This document shows positions 27,352 through 34,626 of a stretch of DNA of 34,626 nucleotides, piece after piece. A program made the position numbers and the translations under genes. Within the stretch, counting starts at the first letter, position 1. The number at the start of each line of letters is the position of its first letter. The stretch is taken from assembly GCA_029942125.1 (NCBI GenBank), contig JAPYUB010000004.1, positions 1 to 34,626 of the forward strand, read 5' to 3'. A model generated the notes under the pieces. The model made no database searches. It saw nothing but the letters and a program-made list of their open reading frames with translations, and was not told the origin of the DNA. The DNA is from Candidatus Thalassarchaeaceae archaeon (GTDB lineage: Archaea; Thermoplasmatota; Poseidoniia; Poseidoniales; Thalassarchaeaceae).

Positions 27352-29067
27352 ATGCAAACCGAAGAACCCGAATTCGCTAGAGGGGACCTCGACGGCGTCT
27401 TAGCTCGGTTCGACCATGTTCGTGAATGGGTTGAGGATTTTGAAGCACGTCACGGCACCCGTCCAATGTATTACGGCCCATTGGATCGCGCCGCTTCTAA
27501 AATGGAACCACTCAATCTGATTTACCATCTTCGTGGCCCTCTATTCGCTCATGTCTATCGACCCACACAAGACGAAGAAGGAGGTGGTAGCACACTGTGG
27601 TTCGGTATCGAACCATATCTCACCGAAGAAGAGGAAATTATCAAACAGATCCTAGTCGAAAGATTACTGAAAGAAGCACCCAACTCCCCATCCTTCTCTA
27701 CTGATGCTGAATTCGAGGCCATGTTGGGGAACATGATGAAAAAACATACGAGAATTTCCAATGTTCCAACTTCGATCAATGACCTCATTACACCTGTCAG
27801 AAGAGTTCTAGGGTTATCTGATCCACCACTTAATGTTACAGAACAACAGATGGAACGACTACAATACACCGTGATCCGAGACCTTGTTCGTTCAGGCCCA
27901 CTTGAGACCTTACTTTCTGATGAAATGCTTGAAGATATTCATGCTGTTGGATTACGATATATTAGCATGGATCACAAAGTGTTTGGAATGGTCACATCAA
28001 ACATCCGTTTCCGAGATCGAGAGATGCTAGAGAGGTATTTGCGTGCCATGTCTGAGCGTATTGGTCGCCCAGTATCTGATAGTAAACCAATCATCGATGG
28101 GGCTCTTTTGGATGGCAGCCGAATCAACATCATCTATTCTGATGACGTCTCAATGCTGGGTTCATCTTTCACAATTCGGAAATTCGCTGAAGAAACAATC
28201 TCAATTACTCAATTGATTCAATGGAAAACCATGTCAGCTGAAGTTGCCGCTTACATCTGGCTCGGTTTGGAAAATGGAATGTCACTCTTGGTGTCTGGCG
28301 AAACCGCATCTGGAAAGACAACGACATTGAATGCAATCCTGCCATTTATTGACCATAACGTGAAAATTTACTCCGCAGAAGACACCCCTGAGGTGAAAGT
28401 TCGCCACCGATTATGGCAACGCCTAGTCACTCGCGATTCTAAGAATGAAGACTCAAGAGTCGAGATGTTTGACCTCCTTAAAGCAGCACTAAGAAGTCGG
28501 CCACGCTACATCATTATTGGCGAGATTCGTGGTGCTGAAGGCGCAACAGCGTTTCAAGCGATGCAGACAGGCCATCCGGTTATTGCAACATTCCACGCAT
28601 CATCTATTGTGAAAATGATTCAACGATTTACAGGCGATCCAATTAACGTTCCAATACGTTTCTTTGACAACCTAAACTTCGCTATTTTCCAAGAAGTGGT
28701 TGAAGCTCCTGGGGGAGGCATCGCTCGCAGAATTACAGGAATAGACGAAGTGATTGGATACAACAAACACGAAGATGGAGTCCTCACCAGAGGTATGTTT
28801 GATTGGGATCCTGTCCGAGACAAGCACTACTTCCGCGGTATGTTCCAGTCACATTTGATGGAGAATAAGATGGCAGCCATCATGGGCTTTGAAAATAAAC
28901 GAGATATTTATGAAGAAATGTCCCGCCGTGCTGAAGCACTACAGCGAATGGTGGATAGAGATATTACTCATTATGACGATGTCTTTGATCTTCTCGACAT
29001 ATACTATCAACAGGATTGGGAAGCGTTCTCAAATGCAATTGATATTTGGGTGCCAATTGGAGAATGA
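27352..29067 (+). CDS. flaI: Archaellum assembly/rotation ATPase I
   Basis: LLVSGETASGKTTTLNAILPF Walker A; RPRYIIIGEIRGAEGATAFQAMQTGHPVIATFHASS (Walker B/His box) of type IV filament ATPases. Confidence 0.95.
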   Translation: MQTEEPEFARGDLDGVLARFDHVREWVEDFEARHGTRPMYYGPLDRAASKMEPLNLIYHLRGPLFAHVYRPTQDEEGGGSTLWFGIEPYLTEEEEIIKQILVERLLKEAPNSPSFSTDAEFEAMLGNMMKKHTRISNVPTSINDLITPVRRVLGLSDPPLNVTEQQMERLQYTVIRDLVRSGPLETLLSDEMLEDIHAVGLRYISMDHKVFGMVTSNIRFRDREMLERYLRAMSERIGRPVSDSKPIIDGALLDGSRINIIYSDDVSMLGSSFTIRKFAEETISITQLIQWKTMSAEVAAYIWLGLENGMSLLVSGETASGKTTTLNAILPFIDHNVKIYSAEDTPEVKVRHRLWQRLVTRDSKNEDSRVEMFDLLKAALRSRPRYIIIGEIRGAEGATAFQAMQTGHPVIATFHASSIVKMIQRFTGDPINVPIRFFDNLNFAIFQEVVEAPGGGIARRITGIDEVIGYNKHEDGVLTRGMFDWDPVRDKHYFRGMFQSHLMENKMAAIMGFENKRDIYEEMSRRAEALQRMVDRDITHYDDVFDLLDIYYQQDWEAFSNAIDIWVPIGE

Positions 29068-29076
29068 GGTGAAACG

Positions 29077-30870
29077 ATGGAACGGCTACCACTGTACCAA
29101 ATCGCCTTTCGGAGAATGGAAATTCCAATTAATGAATATGCCATTAAGATTGTATTTCCTGCCTTTGCTGGAGGATTGATTGTTTCATGCATCCTTTTCT
29201 TCACCTTAAGTTCATTTTTCATCGGTGCTTCCGGCATCATCCTTCTGATTTTATTTCCAATGCTTTCAACAATGGCTGCAATTTCTTGGCCAATCATCCA
29301 GACACTCAGGGAAGCGGTCCTAATCGAGAAAGAAATGCACATGTTCATCACAAGAATGGGTATTCTCAGTATTGGTGAAATCACCTCTCAATCAATGTTT
29401 GCAATCCTGCGTCAAATGAGCGATTATGGAGCCCTTGCAAAAGAAGTGAAAGCCATTGAGACATTGGTGCAAAAGTGGCACACTAGTTTACCCGAAGCAT
29501 CCCGTGTTGTTGGACGCCAAAGCCCATCTCCAATTTGGGGGGATTTTCTGGATCGTATGGCATTTTCAGTTGAGGCTGGACAGCCTATTGATGAATTCAT
29601 GAAAGCAGAGCAGCAGACCTTCGCCAAGGAATTTGACACACTCTATGACACACGCCTTGAATCCATTGACATGCTCAAGGAGATTTACATCTCTTTGACT
29701 ACAACAGGCATTTTTGGCCTAGTAATCGCTGGTATACACTTGGTTCTGTTCATCACAGATGACTATGGCTCTACACCATTTGATGTGCTGGTTAGAATCC
29801 GATGGGTTCTTCTTGCTGCATTGTTATTTATCGCCATGCAAATTTCGATGTTGGTTGCATTCCGCGCAATGATTCCTGACGATCCAATTTTTGGCAGACA
29901 TGAATTTGAAACAAGATTTCACGCCCGCTCCCGACAAACATGGTTGACTGCTGGAGGCATGGCCCTCCCCCTCTTTTTGTCGACCCTTGTTGTCGCTATT
30001 CTGTATAGTGAAATCATCACTTCATCATGGGATAAATACGGTCTCGTTTTGATTGCCCTGTTATTCACCCCCTTTCTAGTACCAGGGGTCACTGCATCCC
30101 GAGAAGAAAAGAACATCAAGCGCCGAGATGAATCTTATCCAGGTTTTATTCGAGCATTGGGGGGAACAGCACAGGCCCGTGCAGCCGAGCCATCAGCGAC
30201 AATTAAGGCACTACGAGGAATTGATTTCGGTTCCCTCAATGAATCGATTGCGAGCCTAGAAAGCCGCTTAATGTTACGAATTGATTCAGAACGTAGTTGG
30301 GATTGGTTTTCAGCGGAAGTCAATTCGTCCATGGTATCCAGATTTAATCGCATTTATTTGGAAGGCGCCCAAACGAGTGGGGAGCCTGCCGCAGTCGCCA
30401 GTCTTGTCAGTCAAAATACGACTAATCTTTTGTCATTGCGTCGTCGTAGATCATTGTCAGCGAGCACTATGAATGGTGTTGCGTATGGACTGTTGGTGGC
30501 TACGATCGTATCATTCAATATCGCAATCGCAGTTGTTTTCCAATTGGGCTCAAATGTTGCTGGCGTTGCTCAAGGTATGGAAGACATGGATTTTGGTGAT
30601 ATCACCACCAATGCAGGCGGCCTTGGAATACCGGTACTGGGGGATGCAGGCGGCGTTGAAGCGAATATCGCCTTGTTCAAAATAGTCACATCCATACTGA
30701 TTATTTTCATGATATTCATTCTCTCATCCATTGCATCTCGATTGCGAGGTGGTGGGTTCACATTGGCCATGGGTCAAGTTTCCACCATGATGTGGGTCGC
30801 TGCAATCACGAGTCTTCTCACAGGCGTTTTACTCGAATCAATTCTCGGTACATTCTTTACTTCAACATAG
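29077..30870 (+). CDS. flaJ: Archaellum membrane platform protein J
   Basis: Polytopic; T2SF-type region WGDFLDRMAFSVEAGQPIDEFMKAEQQTFAKEFDTLYDTRLESIDMLKEIYISL; follows flaI. Confidence 0.92.
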   Translation: MERLPLYQIAFRRMEIPINEYAIKIVFPAFAGGLIVSCILFFTLSSFFIGASGIILLILFPMLSTMAAISWPIIQTLREAVLIEKEMHMFITRMGILSIGEITSQSMFAILRQMSDYGALAKEVKAIETLVQKWHTSLPEASRVVGRQSPSPIWGDFLDRMAFSVEAGQPIDEFMKAEQQTFAKEFDTLYDTRLESIDMLKEIYISLTTTGIFGLVIAGIHLVLFITDDYGSTPFDVLVRIRWVLLAALLFIAMQISMLVAFRAMIPDDPIFGRHEFETRFHARSRQTWLTAGGMALPLFLSTLVVAILYSEIITSSWDKYGLVLIALLFTPFLVPGVTASREEKNIKRRDESYPGFIRALGGTAQARAAEPSATIKALRGIDFGSLNESIASLESRLMLRIDSERSWDWFSAEVNSSMVSRFNRIYLEGAQTSGEPAAVASLVSQNTTNLLSLRRRRSLSASTMNGVAYGLLVATIVSFNIAIAVVFQLGSNVAGVAQGMEDMDFGDITTNAGGLGIPVLGDAGGVEANIALFKIVTSILIIFMIFILSSIASRLRGGGFTLAMGQVSTMMWVAAITSLLTGVLLESILGTFFTST

Positions 30871-30943
30871 AAATTGGGAAACACAACACCTTTGAGTGAT
30901 TGATACAGCCCAATGGCTACAATAGGTAAGGAGGTGGACAAAT

Positions 30944-32269
30944 TTGCAGCAACTTTTCGATGAATTATCAGGTGTAAAGGATTGGGCCGATGCCCTTCCA
31001 ATTTACGGTCGAATCGCAATCTGCATTGCCCTCAGTCTTGCGCTTTTCGGCTTCACGAAATTTGTAATACTCAAGAAATTTGGAGTGTTTGTCAACAAAA
31101 CCAAGGTGGGTTGGGACAACGATTTGTTCACTCCACTTTCATCACGTACACTTGCATTTTGTGCTGTATTCTGTGTCAATGGCTCATTAGCTTGGTTGTC
31201 CCCGGATGCTTTGAACGCTTCATTCCATGCATTGAACGCTGCATACATACTCATTTTCACCAGTATGATTAGCAGTTCTATCGGTGTCATTACACCCCCA
31301 TTCATGACATGGATTAATTCCAACAGTCAAGGAGTCGCAGTCACAGGACGCAATCACTTCGTGAGTGGGCTTTCTCGAATACTTGTTTGGGCGCTTGGAA
31401 TATATTTGGTGCTTGATGAGTTACAGTTGGAGCTCACAGGTTTACTAGCCTCACTGGCGGTATTTTCTTTAATTGCAGGTTTGGCTCTACAACAAACACT
31501 GGGTAACATTCTGAACTCATTCTTGCTCGCAATGGACCGTCCATTTGATGTCGGTGATCGAATCCAGGTTGATGATATTGAAGGCAAGGTTATCTCTACA
31601 GGAATTCTATCCACCAAAGTATTGACATGGTCCGAAGAACTGGTAATTATTCCAAACAACACATTGGTGTCAAGCACCATCTTGAACAAAGCCCGAGGTG
31701 GCGGAGATGGGGTACCAAAACGCATCAATTTACTAATTGATATTAGTGTGGCCTACGATGAAGACCCACCTCATGTGAAGCAAGTATTGACCGATGTTGC
31801 TCAAAATTGCCCATATACACTTGATACACCTAAATCACGTGCGCTAATCATTAGTTTAGGCGACTATTCAATTGATTTCAGATTATACACTTGGATTTCT
31901 GATTATTCCGATGAGTGGCCAGCACGCGATTGGATTATGCAGAAGATAACTGATAGATTCCGGGAGGAAGGAATCGTCATTCCGTATCCTGTTAATATCG
32001 AACTTAAATCTCAACCTTCAGGTGCCTTTGGACGTGAAGGAAGTCACGAATTAAAAGTACGACGTAAGGCCGCCAGACAACAGACTGCTCGCTTACAAAT
32101 GGCAAGAGCAGATGAGATCCACCGAGAGGAAAGGGATACAATCAAATCCGAGATTGAGTGGCTAGAAAATCAGATATCGGACACCTCATTGAGTACAAGA
32201 GAGAAGGAAAAGCTTCGTGCCGAAATTACAGCTCTCGCATCTACATTGGATATGTTTGATGGAGATTAA
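30944..32269 (+). CDS. MscS-family mechanosensitive channel (TTG start, strong Shine-Dalgarno)
   Basis: LLASLAVFSLIAGLALQQTLGNILNSFLLAMDRPFDVGDRIQVDDIEGKVISTGILSTKVLTWSEELVIIPNNTLVSSTILN; GGAGGTG upstream of TTG 30944. Confidence 0.93.
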   Translation: MQQLFDELSGVKDWADALPIYGRIAICIALSLALFGFTKFVILKKFGVFVNKTKVGWDNDLFTPLSSRTLAFCAVFCVNGSLAWLSPDALNASFHALNAAYILIFTSMISSSIGVITPPFMTWINSNSQGVAVTGRNHFVSGLSRILVWALGIYLVLDELQLELTGLLASLAVFSLIAGLALQQTLGNILNSFLLAMDRPFDVGDRIQVDDIEGKVISTGILSTKVLTWSEELVIIPNNTLVSSTILNKARGGGDGVPKRINLLIDISVAYDEDPPHVKQVLTDVAQNCPYTLDTPKSRALIISLGDYSIDFRLYTWISDYSDEWPARDWIMQKITDRFREEGIVIPYPVNIELKSQPSGAFGREGSHELKVRRKAARQQTARLQMARADEIHREERDTIKSEIEWLENQISDTSLSTREKEKLRAEITALASTLDMFDGD

Positions 32270-32275
32270 TTCAAC

Positions 32276-32300
32276 CACCGCCATAGGCGGTGTTATTTTT
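32276..32300 (+). terminator. Hairpin plus T-rich tract after MscS gene
   Basis: CACCGCC-ATA-GGCGGTG followed by TTATTTTT; 7-bp stem in the 55-bp spacer. Confidence 0.55.
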
Positions 32301-32324
32301 AATCAACACACCGTCGGATAAACC

Positions 32325-34626
32325 ATGTCCACTGGTAAGTATTGGCAAACCCTGATTTTGACCACATTGTTGGTGCTAATGTCCAGCCTCGCATTTTTCG
32401 GAACACAAATTAGCGACGTAGATGCAACTGAATTGCAAATGGATGACACCAACGAGAATTCTGGAACAGCAAATATCCCAGGTTTCCAATCGGGGTCAAT
32501 TTTCACCCATGATTCATTGGCAGCAGGTTCTGAGCATACGTGTGCCATCCTTTCCGATGAGACCATGTCTTGTTGGGGAGCCAATACATTCGGCCAATTG
32601 GGTACTGGGGATACAATTGCATCTTCCACCCCCGTCGGAGTATCATTTGTCAACCCCGGGGGCATTACAACATTGTATCCGGTCAGCGTATCATCAAGTC
32701 AATACCACACTTGTGCAGTATTGAATGACGGTTCAGTACAGTGTTGGGGAGACAATGCATACGGCCAACTTGGTGATGGAACAAACATATCACAATCTTC
32801 ACCGACAGATGTCGATCTCGGACAAGGCCACAGTGCAGTGATGGTTGGCGTAGGCAAGACACATACTTGCGCCGTTCTTGAAGATGCAAGCGTATCATGC
32901 TGGGGTTACAACATTCATGGACAACTCGGCGACGGAACGAACACGCAACGAAATACTCCAACAAGTGTCGATTTAGGTCAAGGCCGTAGTGCAGTAGCGA
33001 TTTCTTTGGGCGAATCACACACTTGTGCTCTTCTAGATGATACGACACTCAAGTGCTGGGGATTCAACAACCATGGCCAACTTGGTGATGGTACACTAAC
33101 ATCTTCAAACACATCAACAACAGTTGATTTCGGTGACGATACAGCGGTTGTTATGAGTGCAGGTAGACACCATACTTGCGTACTTCTTTCGGATGAAACA
33201 ACTTCCTGTTGGGGCTGGAATGACCGCGGACAATTGGGCGATGGCACCATTGTAAGCCAACCTTCACCTACTTCGGTAGATACTGGTGGTACGGGCTTAA
33301 TTTCACTCTCTACGGGTGACCGCCACACTTGCGCCGTTCTAGACAACGGAACTGCTATCTGTTGGGGAAACAACATCTTCGGCCAATTGGGTAATGGAGC
33401 TAATTCGAATTCTCAAATTCCAGTATATGTTGGATTTTCTTCTGGAATAAATGTCGTTGGAATGGTCACAGGCACACACCATACTTGCGCGGCAATCGAT
33501 GACGGCTCAGTGCAATGTTGGGGCGGGAATAACGAAGGACAACTTGGCGATGGAAGCAACTCCAGTACAAATTCCCCAGGTTCAGCAATTTCCTCACTCA
33601 CATTGGCATTGGATGATCGAGACCGTGACAATGATGGAACTCTCGATATCTATGACACTCACATTGTTGGCGACGAAGATGGCGACGGCATTCCCACACC
33701 AGATGATCAGTTCCCAACCAACCCAGCTCGTTCAGAATCATGCAATGCCGGATTCTATGGCCGATATTCGTGTCAGGAAGCTGATGCAGGGTATCATGCT
33801 CCAGTTGGGTCCATTATTCAACTACGATGTGATGCAGGTACATACCAGCCAAGCACAGGCCAGGAAAGTTGCATAGATGCAGATACGGGGCACTATGTTC
33901 CCGAAGAAGGTGCAACGTTTCAAGAATCCTGCATAATTGGCCAATATCAGGCTTTGACCGGTCAACCATCTTGTGATGATGCAGCCCCCGGCCATTTCGT
34001 TGACGCTGCTAATGCCACTACACAGAGTGAATGCGCAATTGGCACCTACCAATCCAATTCAGCACAATCATCCTGCATCGATGCCTCTCCGGGATATTAC
34101 GTAGACAACTCCGCATCTGCTAGTCAAACAGCATGCTCTCCGGGTTCATACAACCCCGATACTGCATCAAACAACAGCTCCGCTTGTCAGAGTGCAGATA
34201 TTGGGCACTACGTGAGCCAATCAGGTCAATCATCCCAAACTACGGCCTCACCTGGGTACTATGTTGACATCACTGGCGCATCGTCCCCGACACCTTGCTT
34301 GGCTGGAACATACAATCCCGATACAGCCTCTAACAGCAGTTCCGCTTGCGTCGATGCAGATCTTGGTTACTATGTGAATCAGCAAGGCCGCTCATCACAA
34401 ACACCAGCCTCATCAGGATACTATGTCGACACAACAGCAGCCACTGGACAGATTGCTTGTTCACCAGGAACCTACAATCCGGTAACAGCCTCCACAGATG
34501 CTTCTGCTTGCTTGGATGCCGATCTTGGTTACTATGTGAGTCAGTCAGGGCGTTCCTCACAAACGCCAGCATCATCAGGATACTATGTCGACACAACAGC
34601 AGCCACTGGACAGATTGCTTGTTCAC
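32325..34626 (+). CDS. Large secreted/surface protein: signal peptide, ~7 RCC1-like repeats, TSP3-like Ca-binding segment, Cys-rich ephrin-receptor/GCC2-GCC3-like repeats; 3' end outside window
   Basis: Hand translation: MSTGKYWQTLILTTLLVLMSSLAFFGTQ...AAGSEHTCAILSDETMSCWGANTFGQLGTGD... repeated; DRDNDGTLDIYDTHIVGDEDGDGIPTPDDQFP; then ...CSPGTYNPVTASTDASACLDADLGYYVSQSGRSSQTPASSGYYVDTTAATGQIACS. No stop to window end, so it is missing from the ORF track. Confidence 0.85.
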   Translation, partial: MSTGKYWQTLILTTLLVLMSSLAFFGTQISDVDATELQMDDTNENSGTANIPGFQSGSIFTHDSLAAGSEHTCAILSDETMSCWGANTFGQLGTGDTIASSTPVGVSFVNPGGITTLYPVSVSSSQYHTCAVLNDGSVQCWGDNAYGQLGDGTNISQSSPTDVDLGQGHSAVMVGVGKTHTCAVLEDASVSCWGYNIHGQLGDGTNTQRNTPTSVDLGQGRSAVAISLGESHTCALLDDTTLKCWGFNNHGQLGDGTLTSSNTSTTVDFGDDTAVVMSAGRHHTCVLLSDETTSCWGWNDRGQLGDGTIVSQPSPTSVDTGGTGLISLSTGDRHTCAVLDNGTAICWGNNIFGQLGNGANSNSQIPVYVGFSSGINVVGMVTGTHHTCAAIDDGSVQCWGGNNEGQLGDGSNSSTNSPGSAISSLTLALDDRDRDNDGTLDIYDTHIVGDEDGDGIPTPDDQFPTNPARSESCNAGFYGRYSCQEADAGYHAPVGSIIQLRCDAGTYQPSTGQESCIDADTGHYVPEEGATFQESCIIGQYQALTGQPSCDDAAPGHFVDAANATTQSECAIGTYQSNSAQSSCIDASPGYYVDNSASASQTACSPGSYNPDTASNNSSACQSADIGHYVSQSGQSSQTTASPGYYVDITGASSPTPCLAGTYNPDTASNSSSACVDADLGYYVNQQGRSSQTPASSGYYVDTTAATGQIACSPGTYNPVTASTDASACLDADLGYYVSQSGRSSQTPASSGYYVDTTAATGQIACS
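34199..34626 (+). repeat. Tandem 162-bp (54-aa) coding repeats
   Basis: Units begin at 34199, 34361 and 34523; 'TCAGGATACTATGTCGACACAACAGCAGCCACTGGACAGATTGCTTGTTCAC' is identical at 34413 and 34575 (offset 162). Confidence 0.85.

Noticed and set aside
30873-30914. ATTGGG...CCCAAT possible stem in the flaJ-MscS spacer
   Set aside because: Only 6 bp with a ~30-nt loop; expected by chance.
34330-34626. Minus-strand 98-aa ORF with internal repeats, plus minus ORFs at 32303..33376
   Set aside because: Repeats are the reverse complement of the coding repeats of the RCC1/Cys-rich protein; the forward frame has clear domain structure.
34199-34626. Possible CRISPR-like repeat array
   Set aside because: Repeats are 162 bp, in-frame and protein-coding, without short repeat/spacer structure.

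Overview
A 34.6 kb window that is almost entirely coding and reads as a mesophilic euryarchaeal chromosome. Marine Group II / Poseidoniales-like is my inference from gene content; it is not proven here. Left part (1-12.7 kb): CYTH-domain protein (partial), hexapeptide-repeat acyltransferase, small membrane proteins, APH-type kinase, glycosyltransferase, GFO/IDH/MocA dehydrogenase, a PINA-like secretion-ATPase/KH protein without a PIN domain, a thermosome subunit, PurH, DEAD-box helicase, ACT-domain protein, DUF454-like membrane protein and PurN. An AT-rich ~400 bp intergenic region with two 14-bp palindromes precedes a uniformly + strand run (13.1-34.6 kb). This run holds a putative two-DNA-binding-domain regulator, two membrane-anchored proteins carrying three copies of a DUF2135/YfaP-like beta-sandwich (one protein also has ~8 degenerate coiled-coil repeats), a small TerB-like-motif protein between them, a 1.57k-residue surface protein with a polytopic C-terminus, and a coiled-coil plus NEW3-like partner. 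An archaellum cluster follows (flaB, flaC/D/E-like, flaF, flaG, flaH, flaI, flaJ), then an MscS channel and a large RCC1 + TSP3-like + Cys-rich-repeat surface protein that runs off the window and is absent from the supplied ORF track. The best candidate for an undescribed system is the 13.1-24.2 kb block directly upstream of the archaellum genes. It has a 23-bp quasi-palindrome over one start codon, and a strong intercistronic hairpin follows flaB.
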